From an uncultured Candidatus Melainabacteria bacterium (GTDB lineage Bacteria; Cyanobacteriota; Vampirovibrionia; Gastranaerophilales; Gastranaerophilaceae): 64,000 bases of DNA. The position numbers and the translations under genes were made by a program. The DNA lies in assembly GCA_934700385.1 (NCBI GenBank), contig CAKUXO010000008.1, positions 7,564-71,563 on the forward strand, in the 5' to 3' direction. Below the pieces are notes generated by a model. That model was not told the origin of the DNA and ran no database searches. It saw nothing but the letters and a program-made list of their open reading frames with translations. Positions 1-8,669 of the stretch are shown one piece after another (positions within the stretch are counted from its first letter, which is position 1; each line of letters starts with the position of its first letter).

Positions 1-659
1 TTCAATTGTTTATCGCAACTTTCATAATAATGTTTATTATTATCGTTGTGGCAATTATGAAGTATTCTTCAAAAGTTGATATTGAATATGCAAAAGGCGA
101 TTTCTCTTTAAATAATCCTAATTCTGTTTCAAACATAAGTGAATACACTAACACAACAGAAGATGAGCAAAGAAAAATTGACAAAAGACTTATTTTAATT
201 CAACAAGAAGATAATGCACCAAGTGAAGCAAAAATCATCACAAATGGCAAGCAAAAAGAAGATGTTATAGACCCTGTTCATCTTGAAGACAATAAAAAAC
301 TTGAAAAAAAAGAAAAATTTGAAAAAGCAAAAGAAATTGAAGTTCAAGAAACAAAACCAAAAATTGCCGAAGTTTTAAATGAAATTAAAAACACTAAAAA
401 GCAAGAAGAACCAACTGTTCAAGAAAAAAATGTGACCATTTTATCAAAAGTTTTAGTTGGAAGATACTCAACTTTTGAAGAAGCGCAAAAAGCTCAAAGT
501 GAAATTAAAGAAAAACTTCCTTCTTCAACACCGTTCGTTAGAAAAACAGGCGATGTTTTTTGCGTTCAAATGGGTTCATATCAAGATTTTTCAGTTGCTA
601 AAAATCAAGCTCAAACTCTTAAATCTAAAGGTTTTGATGTTTGGATTTACCAACAATAA
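1..659 (+). CDS. SPOR-domain membrane protein (5' end outside window)
   Basis: The reading frame is already open at the window edge. The first usable codon, TTG at 6, has no room for a visible ribosome binding site, so the true start probably lies upstream. The visible protein has one hydrophobic N-terminal segment (about residues 1-18), then a long charged Lys/Glu-rich linker, then a C-terminal domain (about 146-217) with the SPOR pattern: a VLVGRYSTFEEAQKA half followed by a FCVQMGSYQDFSVAKNQA half. SPOR domains bind glycan strands stripped of stem peptides at division septa, so a bitopic inner-membrane protein reaching into the peptidoglycan is likely. A division or wall-remodelling role is inferred from the domain alone. 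A strong hairpin terminator follows. Confidence 0.8.
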   Translation, partial: QLFIATFIIMFIIIVVAIMKYSSKVDIEYAKGDFSLNNPNSVSNISEYTNTTEDEQRKIDKRLILIQQEDNAPSEAKIITNGKQKEDVIDPVHLEDNKKLEKKEKFEKAKEIEVQETKPKIAEVLNEIKNTKKQEEPTVQEKNVTILSKVLVGRYSTFEEAQKAQSEIKEKLPSSTPFVRKTGDVFCVQMGSYQDFSVAKNQAQTLKSKGFDVWIYQQ

Positions 660-677
660 AATAAAATCAAGTTTTAC

Positions 678-712
678 AAAAAAGCGCCAAACGAAACTTT
701 GGCGCTTTTCTT
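678..712 (+). terminator. Intrinsic terminator after SPOR gene
   Basis: An inverted repeat AAAGCGCCAAA / TTTGGCGCTTT (681-691 and 698-708) with a 6-nt loop is followed by a T-rich tract. It lies 20 nt after the stop codon and would end the plus-strand transcript. Confidence 0.8.
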
Positions 713-743
713 TTGTTTATTTATTTTGATTAATATTTCCATA

Positions 744-777
744 AGAAAATCCCCAAACTTTCGTTTGAGGATTTTCT
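744..777 (-). terminator. Hairpin downstream of tpsA
   Basis: The arms AGAAAATCC (744-752) and GGATTTTCT (769-777) pair, extended by AAAC/GTTT around a TTTC loop. It sits 27 nt beyond the minus-strand tpsA stop and is the likely terminator of that gene. The T tract after the stem is short, so efficiency is uncertain. Confidence 0.6.
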
Positions 778-803
778 ATTAAAGAATTTTAATTATTTAA
801 TTA

Positions 804-3800
804 TTATTCTTTTTCTTCATCTCTTTGAGTGCCAGCGTCAGAATTAGCACCATCAGCAGATAAGTCAACTTTTGCAGCTGCAGACATTATGTTAGAAGTT
901 TGATCCATTGTATTGTCTGAAACTTTTGATGTTTTAGAGATTTCAACTTGTTCTCTAGGAATTTTGATTTGATTAATCATTGAATCTACAACATCATCAA
1001 CTGTATCATCTGAAGGTCTTACATCTGGAAGATCTGGGCAGTCACCTGTTGGTCTTTGGTAAACTAAGATGAAGTCTTCATCTGTATCACCGAAGTTAAT
1101 TGTATGTTTTTCATTAACATCAATTGGACCATCAGGACCATTATAAGTTCCTGGAACATAACTTCCTGTGTAATCAAAGTCTGATGGGTTTTTAGTGAAG
1201 TCATTATCTTGGTTAAAGCCCATATAATCTCTTACTTCGATATAACCTTTAGAAGGAGTACCTTCTGGTAAACCAGCGATTTGTTCAGGAGTAAGAACTA
1301 CATCAGCTGCATACATTTTATCATTTGCATCTGTGAATAATTTATCTGTAACGATTTTTGAAACAGCTAATTTATCATCTACAGCATTGATATGTACTTC
1401 AGGTCCTTCGTTAGCTTTAACTTGACCATCCCATTTTTCATTTTCAGCAGTTAATTCAATACCTGCGTCTTTATTAAATGCGTTTTTGATATCAAGAGTA
1501 ATGCTACCATTTGTATTGTTTTTAGGAGTTGTTAATTTAGTTTTTGTGTTAACAACTAATTTTGTTTGATTAATGTCAAGAACTTGATCATTTGAAGCTG
1601 TGCCATTTTCTTTCACTTCAACATCTTGAGGGAATTTATGGGCAGTTTGAGCTAAATCTGAAGCAACTGATTTTGTAACATCTTTAGTTGTTACGTTACC
1701 TTTTGCTTTAATTGTTGTGATTGTATCTTTAGCGTTTACTGTTGCTTGTTTGATTGTCAAGTTATTCATAATAACATCGCCACCTTCTTCAGTTGTTGTG
1801 ATGTTATTTTTTGGTGCTTTCAATGATGAATTAACAAATTGGATATCACCTTTTGTTGTAAAGTTATTTGATTTACCAGCAATATAATCAACGTTAACTG
1901 ATTTTAAGCTATCTTCACTTGTGAAGTTATTATCGCCTTTAGCGTTGAAAGTTAATCTTTCGCCATAAGTTAAAGTTGGCATTGTTGTTTTTTCAGCATT
2001 GATATCACCATTTGTTGAAGTGATATAAATGTTTTTACCTGCTGTGATACCTGCAGTTTTGTCGATGTTAACATTTGCAGCACCTTGAGGACCAAATGTG
2101 ATTGTTTCAAAAGATTTTAATGTTACATCGTTATTAGCATTAACAATAGCGTTATCTTTAACAAATAATGCGCCTTTTGTAGCTTCGCCATTGATGTTAT
2201 GATCAGCTTTTAAGGTTGAATTGTTAATTGTTAAATTGCCTTCTTTAGCTAATAAGTTAATGTCATTTTTAGTATGAACATTAGATTTGTTAATAACATT
2301 TACATCACCTTTTGTTGAAGTAACGTTTAAGTTATTAGCGTCTGCAGTTTTAACAGTTTTTGTATATTTAACAGCTTTTGCAGTACCATCATCTACTAAT
2401 GTGTCATCTGCATTTCTATCAAATTTTAATGTATAAGCTGCACGTTTCATTGTTGCGTTATCTAAAGTGAAATTACCATTTGTTTCAAGGTTGATATCAC
2501 CACCAACTTTACCTTCAGAAGTTATAGGAGAGAAAGTTGTATTATTTGCGATTGTAACATTGTTTGTACCAGTTGTTCCATCGTTATAGAAATGAATTTC
2601 ATCATAAACTAAGTTAGCGTTATCAATTTTTGTGTCTGTACCTTGAATAGATAATTTATCACCAGCAACAATTAAAGAAGAACCGCCATTTGCAGTTTTA
2701 ATGTTAACTTTACCAGTTAAATTATTGTTAGAATCAGCTGCTTTAACGTTAACATTACCAGAAGCGTCGATATCAGCATTTGTTAAATCTACGCCATTTT
2801 TAGCTGATAATAAAACATTTTTAGCTTGACCGCTTACTAATGTGTTTGATGCTTGAATTATAGAATTATTAACATCAACTTTGTTATCAGAAGTAACTTT
2901 TACGTCATTTTTAGCAATAATTTTAGAATTTTCAACTTTTGAAGTGCCTGAACCAGACATAATTCTAACAGCGCCAGCATTAGCAGCGTTAGCAGCAGTT
3001 GAAGTAGTACCAGCTGTCATAATTAAAGAATTTTTAACTGTTGCATTTTTACCAGCTGAAATATAAACTTCACCACCATTTTGATTTTCAGTGTTGAAAT
3101 TAGTTTTTGAAGCTACACTGCCGTCTTTGTTGTAAACAGTACGTGTTCCTTCAATGTTGATTGTTTCAAGACGAGAATTGTCAACCAATACGTCATTTGA
3201 ACCAACAATCATAATATCGCCATTTTCTTTGTTAACAAGTTTTGTACCTTTGATAACAGAATTAGCGATTTTAATATTTGAGTTTGCTGCGTTAGATTTA
3301 TTAACGATATGAACATCACCTGAACGAATTGCTTGGGCGTCAGCAGCTAAGCCACTGTTGTTGATATCGATATTTCTAACAGCATTTGTTTTTGTATCAT
3401 CTGCAACTTTATAACTATCTGAATAGCCATTTGCTAAGTAACCAAATGTTACACCGTCAGCAGTAATTAATTTTACGTTAGAGAATGAACTTCCGCCATA
3501 GTTATAATTACCACCTGTTCTTAATAAAGAATCTTTATATTTGATGTTATCAGATAAGATTGAGATTGATTTATTAGGGTTGTTGTCGATAATGTTTCCG
3601 TTATTATCAAAATGAGCAAAAGTAGCGCCATCAAGAGAAATTGATGTTTTACCTTTTGCAACATTAATACCTGCTTTTTCAAAAGCTTCTGTGTAATTTG
3701 AATCAAAAGTGATATTACCATAGTTTCTGTTTTCACCATTGATTTTAGCAACAGGAGAGAATTTATTTAATACACCTGTTTGATAATTATTTAATTCAGA

Positions 3801-4283
3801 TTCAGACATTCCTTTAAGGTTTTTAGCGCCTTTAATATCAAATGTTGAAGCTGTAAAAGAATTTAAATCAACCATTGAACCAGCACCAAATACGATACCA
3901 GCAGGGTTGATTAAAATAACTTTACTTGTTTGAGCATAAGAATCACAATTTCCGTTCATACAAGAATTTGTAAGTTTACCAAGAATTTCTGATGCTTGAC
4001 CGCCCAAAACACGGTTTATAATTGTTTGTGATAATCCTGAAAATCCGAAATTAACATGTTCATTAGCGCCTACGTTAAATCTGCTCCAATCAACTTGTCC
4101 AACTGAACCGGCAACACCAGAATTAACATTAACATCTAGTCTTGTACCATCTTCTTTGAAACCAACGTTATTTGTATTACCAATAACATCGCTTACAGAA
4201 GCAGCAAAAGTTGCAGCTGAAGATAATGATAGAAAAGCTAACATAGCGGTAAACGCTGTTAATTTTCTTTTAAATTGACTCAT
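804..4283 (-). CDS. Two-partner secretion exoprotein (TpsA/FhaB-like)
   Basis: A 1159-residue exported protein. A Sec signal peptide (about 1-27, ending ATFA) is followed by a filamentous-haemagglutinin-type TPS domain (about 30-280) with GQVDWSRFNVG, IINRVLGG and INPAGIVFGAGSMVDL, the counterpart of the NPNGI region needed for recognition by TpsB. The rest is low-cysteine, Asn/Thr/Lys/Asp-rich sequence with many short repeated turns (e.g. GDVNV, NNST) as expected of a right-handed beta-helix. The C-terminus is acidic and low-complexity and has no anchor. I chose the ATG at 4283 because AAAGGGA lies 8 nt before it; an in-frame ATG at 4301 has no such site. The transporter gene is divergent at 4636. 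The passenger function is unknown: adhesin, or another surface or released product. Confidence 0.88.
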   Translation of the reverse strand: MSQFKRKLTAFTAMLAFLSLSSAATFAASVSDVIGNTNNVGFKEDGTRLDVNVNSGVAGSVGQVDWSRFNVGANEHVNFGFSGLSQTIINRVLGGQASEILGKLTNSCMNGNCDSYAQTSKVILINPAGIVFGAGSMVDLNSFTASTFDIKGAKNLKGMSESELNNYQTGVLNKFSPVAKINGENRNYGNITFDSNYTEAFEKAGINVAKGKTSISLDGATFAHFDNNGNIIDNNPNKSISILSDNIKYKDSLLRTGGNYNYGGSSFSNVKLITADGVTFGYLANGYSDSYKVADDTKTNAVRNIDINNSGLAADAQAIRSGDVHIVNKSNAANSNIKIANSVIKGTKLVNKENGDIMIVGSNDVLVDNSRLETINIEGTRTVYNKDGSVASKTNFNTENQNGGEVYISAGKNATVKNSLIMTAGTTSTAANAANAGAVRIMSGSGTSKVENSKIIAKNDVKVTSDNKVDVNNSIIQASNTLVSGQAKNVLLSAKNGVDLTNADIDASGNVNVKAADSNNNLTGKVNIKTANGGSSLIVAGDKLSIQGTDTKIDNANLVYDEIHFYNDGTTGTNNVTIANNTTFSPITSEGKVGGDINLETNGNFTLDNATMKRAAYTLKFDRNADDTLVDDGTAKAVKYTKTVKTADANNLNVTSTKGDVNVINKSNVHTKNDINLLAKEGNLTINNSTLKADHNINGEATKGALFVKDNAIVNANNDVTLKSFETITFGPQGAANVNIDKTAGITAGKNIYITSTNGDINAEKTTMPTLTYGERLTFNAKGDNNFTSEDSLKSVNVDYIAGKSNNFTTKGDIQFVNSSLKAPKNNITTTEEGGDVIMNNLTIKQATVNAKDTITTIKAKGNVTTKDVTKSVASDLAQTAHKFPQDVEVKENGTASNDQVLDINQTKLVVNTKTKLTTPKNNTNGSITLDIKNAFNKDAGIELTAENEKWDGQVKANEGPEVHINAVDDKLAVSKIVTDKLFTDANDKMYAADVVLTPEQIAGLPEGTPSKGYIEVRDYMGFNQDNDFTKNPSDFDYTGSYVPGTYNGPDGPIDVNEKHTINFGDTDEDFILVYQRPTGDCPDLPDVRPSDDTVDDVVDSMINQIKIPREQVEISKTSKVSDNTMDQTSNIMSAAAKVDLSADGANSDAGTQRDEEKE

Positions 4284-4635
4284 TATATGGTTCCCTTTCA
4301 TAAACTTTCATCAATCCATATGCTTTTATATTAAATAAAAACCACGTGAACCCAAAAAGTTTTCAAAAATAATACTCATTTTTACAAAAATTAACAATCT
4401 TTTTTTATAATACAGAAATATTTTTATTTTGACAAGGATTTTTTTTCAAAAAAGTATATACTGAAGTATATACAAAATTAATTTTTCTTAATAATATAGC
4501 AAAAAATATTTTTCAGGATTCTTATAATAACATTAGAAAAATCATCAATTTAATTTATTGTGTGGATTTTTTATATGTTCTATAATTTATTTACGCACAG
4601 TGAAGAAAAGTGCCCCGATAGCTAGTTAAAGGAAT
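4284..4635. promoter_or_regulatory. Divergent regulatory region between tpsA and tpsB
   Basis: This 352-bp AT-rich gap holds no gene. For tpsA (minus) I see TTGTTA (4392-4397), a 17-bp spacer and TATTAT (4369-4374), giving a leader of about 78 nt. For tpsB (plus) I see TTGTGT (4558-4563), a 17-bp spacer and TATAAT (4581-4586), giving a leader of about 45 nt. Between the two promoters lies a pair of identical palindromic octamers (separate entry). No known riboswitch could be recognised. Confidence 0.6.
4454..4473. repeat. Tandem palindromic octamers, candidate operator
   Basis: GTATATAC occurs at 4454-4461 and again at 4466-4473, separated by TGAA. Each octamer is its own reverse complement, so the pair forms a two-fold site with 12-bp spacing, roughly one helical turn. 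It lies between the oppositely oriented tpsA and tpsB promoters. A role as a regulator binding site is inferred from symmetry, spacing and position. Confidence 0.5.
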
Positions 4636-6417
4636 TTGAAAAAAGTGTATAAAACTATCTTTACAAAAAAAGCAAAAATAAATACCATCGCTCTAGCTGC
4701 ATGTCTTGTATTAACAACTTCAACCGTGTTTGCAGGTCCCGAGGCAGGTATGCCGATGATACCAAACAGCATTGGTAACTTTGACGCCGGTGTTGTTGAC
4801 CAAACTAACTTACGTCAAATTAAAGACTACGAACAAAAAGTTCGTGACGATAGAGAAAAAGAACACGTTGACGAAAAAATCGAAATGAACCGTGAAATGA
4901 AAGATAGAATGCAAGATTTACCTAATAAAGAGGTATCTTTTAAACTTAATTCTATCCACATCACAGGTAACACAGAATACACAGAAGAACAGCTTATGAA
5001 CCTTGTTTGTCAAAAAGTTGGCAACGAGGTTACAATTAATGACTTAATCGGTATGGCAAACGCTATCACCGAACACTACCAAAAGAATGGTTATATTTCA
5101 ACAACAGCCTATTTACCACCTCAAAAAGTTGAAGATGGTAACGTTGAAATTGTTGTTTTAGAAGGTAAATATGGAAATATTAAAATCGAAGGCAACAAAT
5201 GGGCAAGACAAAGATTTTTAAACGCAACATATTTAAAAGATAAAAACATTCAAGAAGATAAAGTTTTAAACGTTGCAGACATTCAAGAATCACTTCGTGA
5301 AATAAACGCTCTTGACTATATTAAAGGTGCGGTTTCATTACAAGACAACGAAGATTCTGAACAATATACAGATTTAACATTAAATGTTAAAGATAGATTT
5401 CCAATCGACTTCGACTTTCGTTTTGATAACCAAGGTCGTTCTTCAGTTGGTTTAAACCGTTATGTAATCTTTGCCGGTATGAGCAACTTAACAGGTTTTG
5501 GCGATCAATTATTATCAACAACTTCTTTAGCTAGAAGTTCATTTGGTCAAGGTGTATTTTATTCAGTACCAATCGGCAGACACGAAACAAAATTAAATGT
5601 CGGCTATTCATATTCAGGTACAAGACTTGACAAAGGTCTTAAAGACCTTGATATCAAAGGTAAATCACACAGTTTCTATATTGATTTATCAAGACGTTTA
5701 GTTAAAACCGAAAACTATAAATTATATGGCGACGTTGCATTTGATATGAGAAACACAAATACAACTTTAAAAGGCTATGATTTATATGGTTATAGAACAC
5801 GTTCAATCAAACTTAACTTAACCAACGTTAAAGATGACCTTTATGGTAAATGGTTTGCAAACGTAGGTGTTGCAAAAGGTATCGATATTTTTGGTGCTTC
5901 AAACAACGCTTATGGTTCAAGAAAAATGCCTACAAACAGAATGTTTAAAGTTCAAGCGTCTATAACAAGACTTCAAGTTCTTCCTTGGAGAATGATGGGT
6001 ATTTTAACCGCAAATGGTCAATGGACAAACAGAGATGTTTGGTATTCAGATAAAATGCAAATAGGTGGTATTTCAAGTGTAAGAGGTTTTGAAGAAGGTT
6101 ACTTCTTAAGAGATTATGGTGTTAACGCTTCTGCTGAACTTAGAGCGCCAATACCATTTTTAAATCACTTACCAGATAAACTTAGATTTATTGATGATTC
6201 AATCAGATTAGCAGCTTTCTGCGATTTAGGTTGGTTTGGTGATTACTCCTATGACTTGCCAAGTTCTCAATTTGTAATGAGTGTCGGCGGTGGTTTAATC
6301 TTAAAAATGACAAGATATTTATCAGGTAACGTTTACTTCGGTGTTCCGGTTGTAAATAGACCAGATAATGCTTCAAGTTTCAGAGTTCACTTTATGATTA
6401 CATCAAACATTCTATAG
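4636..6417 (+). CDS. Two-partner secretion outer-membrane transporter (TpsB/ShlB/FhaC)
   Basis: Omp85-superfamily barrel that exports the TpsA partner encoded divergently. An extended basic signal peptide (about 1-34, ending VFA) is followed by a charged helix-like stretch (about 55-95), a ShlB-type POTRA domain (about 98-175, with INGNT-like ITGNTEYTEEQL and HYQKNGYISTTAYLPPQ), a second POTRA (about 176-255) and a C-terminal beta-barrel. The barrel contains the conserved loop motif IGGISSVRGFEEGY near residue 480, the VRGF element that plugs the pore in FhaC. The start is uncertain. TTG at 4636 is only 2 nt after AAAGGA (4628-4633), whereas GTG at 4645 is 11 nt after it, so the protein may begin three codons later. 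Codon use (AAC, GAC, ATC) resembles that of the ribosomal genes here, suggesting high expression. Confidence 0.9.
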   Translation: MKKVYKTIFTKKAKINTIALAACLVLTTSTVFAGPEAGMPMIPNSIGNFDAGVVDQTNLRQIKDYEQKVRDDREKEHVDEKIEMNREMKDRMQDLPNKEVSFKLNSIHITGNTEYTEEQLMNLVCQKVGNEVTINDLIGMANAITEHYQKNGYISTTAYLPPQKVEDGNVEIVVLEGKYGNIKIEGNKWARQRFLNATYLKDKNIQEDKVLNVADIQESLREINALDYIKGAVSLQDNEDSEQYTDLTLNVKDRFPIDFDFRFDNQGRSSVGLNRYVIFAGMSNLTGFGDQLLSTTSLARSSFGQGVFYSVPIGRHETKLNVGYSYSGTRLDKGLKDLDIKGKSHSFYIDLSRRLVKTENYKLYGDVAFDMRNTNTTLKGYDLYGYRTRSIKLNLTNVKDDLYGKWFANVGVAKGIDIFGASNNAYGSRKMPTNRMFKVQASITRLQVLPWRMMGILTANGQWTNRDVWYSDKMQIGGISSVRGFEEGYFLRDYGVNASAELRAPIPFLNHLPDKLRFIDDSIRLAAFCDLGWFGDYSYDLPSSQFVMSVGGGLILKMTRYLSGNVYFGVPVVNRPDNASSFRVHFMITSNIL

Positions 6418-6432
6418 TGTAAAAATATATTT

Positions 6433-6466
6433 AAAAAGAACCCTAGAAAATAGGGTTCTTTTTTTA
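6433..6466 (+). terminator. Intrinsic terminator after tpsB
   Basis: AAAAAGAACCCTA (6433-6445) pairs with TAGGGTTCTTTTT (6451-6463) around a GAAAA loop and runs into a T tract, 15 nt after the tpsB stop. Confidence 0.85.
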
Positions 6467-6501
6467 TGGCAATTTTTTGTATTCAGATGTTTTAAAAAAG
6501 T

Positions 6502-7467
6502 ATGCAACAAATTTTATTTAAGCCATTCACCAATTCCCCAACTAAAATATTTAAAAATAACAACATAGATAATTCATCCACCCCTTTGAATTATCTTAAA
6601 AAAGATGAATTTAAAAAATCAAACGCAATTATTTTACCTAAAGACACGATAAATTTTACATCATCTAATATTAAACTAAAACAAAACTTATCTTTTAAAG
6701 ATATTAATGACCAAGAGCTTGAAATAACTAAAATAGGTAAAAACGGCATTATAAAAGCAAAAATGCCAAAATATTTATATCATTTAACTTCAAGAGAATC
6801 GTTCAATGAAATTTTAAAATCAAGAACAATTTTGCCATCTAAAAGAGAACAACTAAAAGGAGTTTATCTTTTTGATAGAGATAATTTTATCGATTTTTAT
6901 CCTAATACAGAAATTGGCGGAAAAAAATATGATTTAATAAGTTCAATGCTATTGCAAGCTCGAGCAAATAGAGATGGCAAACTTGAAGCATCAGATGGAA
7001 GATATGTTTTAATTAAACTTCCAACAAAAGAGCTTTTAGAAAAAGATGATATCAGAATAAGAAAACAAGAAGAATATTTTAATTTTGCTCAAAAACTTGA
7101 AGAAATAAGATATAAATTAAATGATTATGAAAAATATTTTATAAACACAATGGATAAAGAAGATTTAGAAAATCTTAAAAAAGAAATCAAAGAAAAGAAT
7201 TTAATGGATGACAATGAAATAGAACAATTTTTTAAAGATTTTAAAAAACAAATCAAAAAAGGGTATTCTATTTTTGAAGCGTCAGATGGGGATTTTAAAA
7301 ACAAAATCTCAATTGAATATGCTTTTAAATCTCCAATTAATCTTGATGAATTACAAGAAAAAAATGTAATTTATTTTGATGAATATGAATTATTTACCTG
7401 TTTTACTTATGATTTTGAAAAAATCAGAAGAATTTTTAGCGGCGTATTTGATGAAGCCTATTGTTGA
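6502..7467 (+). CDS. Unknown protein with possible ADP-ribosyltransferase-like core
   Basis: A 321-residue protein without signal peptide or membrane segment. The N-terminal 75 residues are polar and probably disordered, with a repeated phrase INFTSS / LSFKD. A globular part starts with LYHLTSRESFNEILKSRTI followed by GVYLFDRDNFIDFY. An H-x-T-S before an amphipathic helix, then a strand reading GVYL, recalls ADP-ribosyltransferase-fold toxins and DarT-like or Tpt1-like proteins, but no family motif is complete enough to be sure. The C-terminal part is Lys/Glu-rich and probably helical. There is no clear ribosome binding site before ATG 6502. The gene ends 10 bp inside the convergent pilC gene. 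It could be a secreted effector, a toxin or a housekeeping protein of unknown role. Confidence 0.6.
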   Translation: MQQILFKPFTNSPTKIFKNNNIDNSSTPLNYLKKDEFKKSNAIILPKDTINFTSSNIKLKQNLSFKDINDQELEITKIGKNGIIKAKMPKYLYHLTSRESFNEILKSRTILPSKREQLKGVYLFDRDNFIDFYPNTEIGGKKYDLISSMLLQARANRDGKLEASDGRYVLIKLPTKELLEKDDIRIRKQEEYFNFAQKLEEIRYKLNDYEKYFINTMDKEDLENLKKEIKEKNLMDDNEIEQFFKDFKKQIKKGYSIFEASDGDFKNKISIEYAFKSPINLDELQEKNVIYFDEYELFTCFTYDFEKIRRIFSGVFDEAYC

Positions 7468-8669
7468 TACGCTTGGAATAATGGAAGATATAAAGCTAAA
7501 CCTAAAATACCAACAATAACCCCAATTAAAATCATCAAAACAGGTTCAATGATTTTTGTAAAACCATCAATTACAGCATCTAGCTTTTTATCAATAAAAT
7601 TAACACAATGATATAATGAATCGCCCAAACGACCAGATTGTTCGCCTGTTGCAATCATAAATGTAAGCATTTTTGGAACTTGCTCAACTTTTTTTAGGGC
7701 AACAGAAAGGTGTTGACCTTGTTGAACTTTTGCTGCAACTTGTAAAATAGCATTTTTCAATAAGAAATTATCCATTGTTAAATTAGCAAGAGAAAGACAG
7801 TTAACAATCGGAATACCTGCTTCATAAGAAACTTGTAATACAGCGATAAAGTTTGAAAAATTTGAAAACTTCATCATTTCAGATAACATCGGAATATGAA
7901 GAACAAATTTATCTAACATCTTTCTAAAAGATGGCGTTTTATATGCTTGATTAAGGGCAATTATACCAGAACCCACGACAATTATACAAACAATCCAATA
8001 TTGTTTCATAAATAAGCCTGCGTCCATACAAGCCCTTGTAATCCAAGGTAATTCTTTACCTAAGTTATTAAACATTTCATCAAATGCCGGAAATACAAAA
8101 ACAAGCATAATGATAACCGCAACAATTGCAAGTAAAACAACGATACTAGGATAAATCAATGCACCGATTACTTTACCTTTAACATTATCTTGTTTCTTTA
8201 AAAGTTCTAACATACGAACCAAGGTTTTATCAAGTTCCCCTGAATCTTCACCTGCTTTTACAAGACCAATATAAACTTTTCCAAAAATATTTCTATATTT
8301 TTCTAAAGTTTCACCTAAGGTTGCACCACCGATAATTTGTTTTCTAAATTCGCCCGTAATGTTTCTAATTTTAGCTGAATCAGAATTTTGTTCAATAAAC
8401 ATTAAGGCTTCAATAATTGGAATACCGGTTGAAGTAAGAATTTCTAGGGTTGAAGTAAAATCAATTTTTTCTCTTAAACTTAGAGCTTGAACAAGTCCTT
8501 TATTTGATTTTTTGCCACCTTTTTTGCTTTGAGTGCTATCAACAATTGATGTAGGAGTTAAGCTCATATCTCTCAATTTTCTTCTTGCTTGAGAGGCATC
8601 TTGAGCTTCAATGTTTCCTTTTACAACTGTTTTATTATTTTTTAATGCAGTATATGAAAATATCGCCAT
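7458..8669 (-). CDS. pilC: Type IV pilus inner-membrane platform protein PilC
   Basis: A 403-residue GspF/PilC-family protein, the usual length. It has the duplicated T2SSF domain (about 70-195 and 272-395) with the motifs FTSTLEILTSTGIPIIEAL and AVLQVSYEAGIPIVNCL, and three hydrophobic segments (about 170-195, 222-240 and a C-terminal one at about 373-396). PilC links the assembly ATPase to pilin insertion into the growing fibre. The start ATG overlaps the pilB stop by one base (TAATG), indicating translational coupling. The final codons overlap the convergent gene at 6502-7467 by 10 bp. Confidence 0.93.
   Translation of the reverse strand: MAIFSYTALKNNKTVVKGNIEAQDASQARRKLRDMSLTPTSIVDSTQSKKGGKKSNKGLVQALSLREKIDFTSTLEILTSTGIPIIEALMFIEQNSDSAKIRNITGEFRKQIIGGATLGETLEKYRNIFGKVYIGLVKAGEDSGELDKTLVRMLELLKKQDNVKGKVIGALIYPSIVVLLAIVAVIIMLVFVFPAFDEMFNNLGKELPWITRACMDAGLFMKQYWIVCIIVVGSGIIALNQAYKTPSFRKMLDKFVLHIPMLSEMMKFSNFSNFIAVLQVSYEAGIPIVNCLSLANLTMDNFLLKNAILQVAAKVQQGQHLSVALKKVEQVPKMLTFMIATGEQSGRLGDSLYHCVNFIDKKLDAVIDGFTKIIEPVLMILIGVIVGILGLALYLPLFQAYQQ

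Noticed and set aside
4429..4462. TTGACA with TATACT considered as a further plus-strand promoter
   Set aside because: The spacer would be 22 bp, too long; the TATACT belongs to the palindromic octamer pair.
4590..4635. Leader of tpsB considered as a riboswitch (GCAC...GTGC stem, CCCCGATAGCTAGTTAAAGG segment)
   Set aside because: The stem is only 4 bp, and no known riboswitch consensus (c-di-GMP, preQ1, fluoride) could be aligned.
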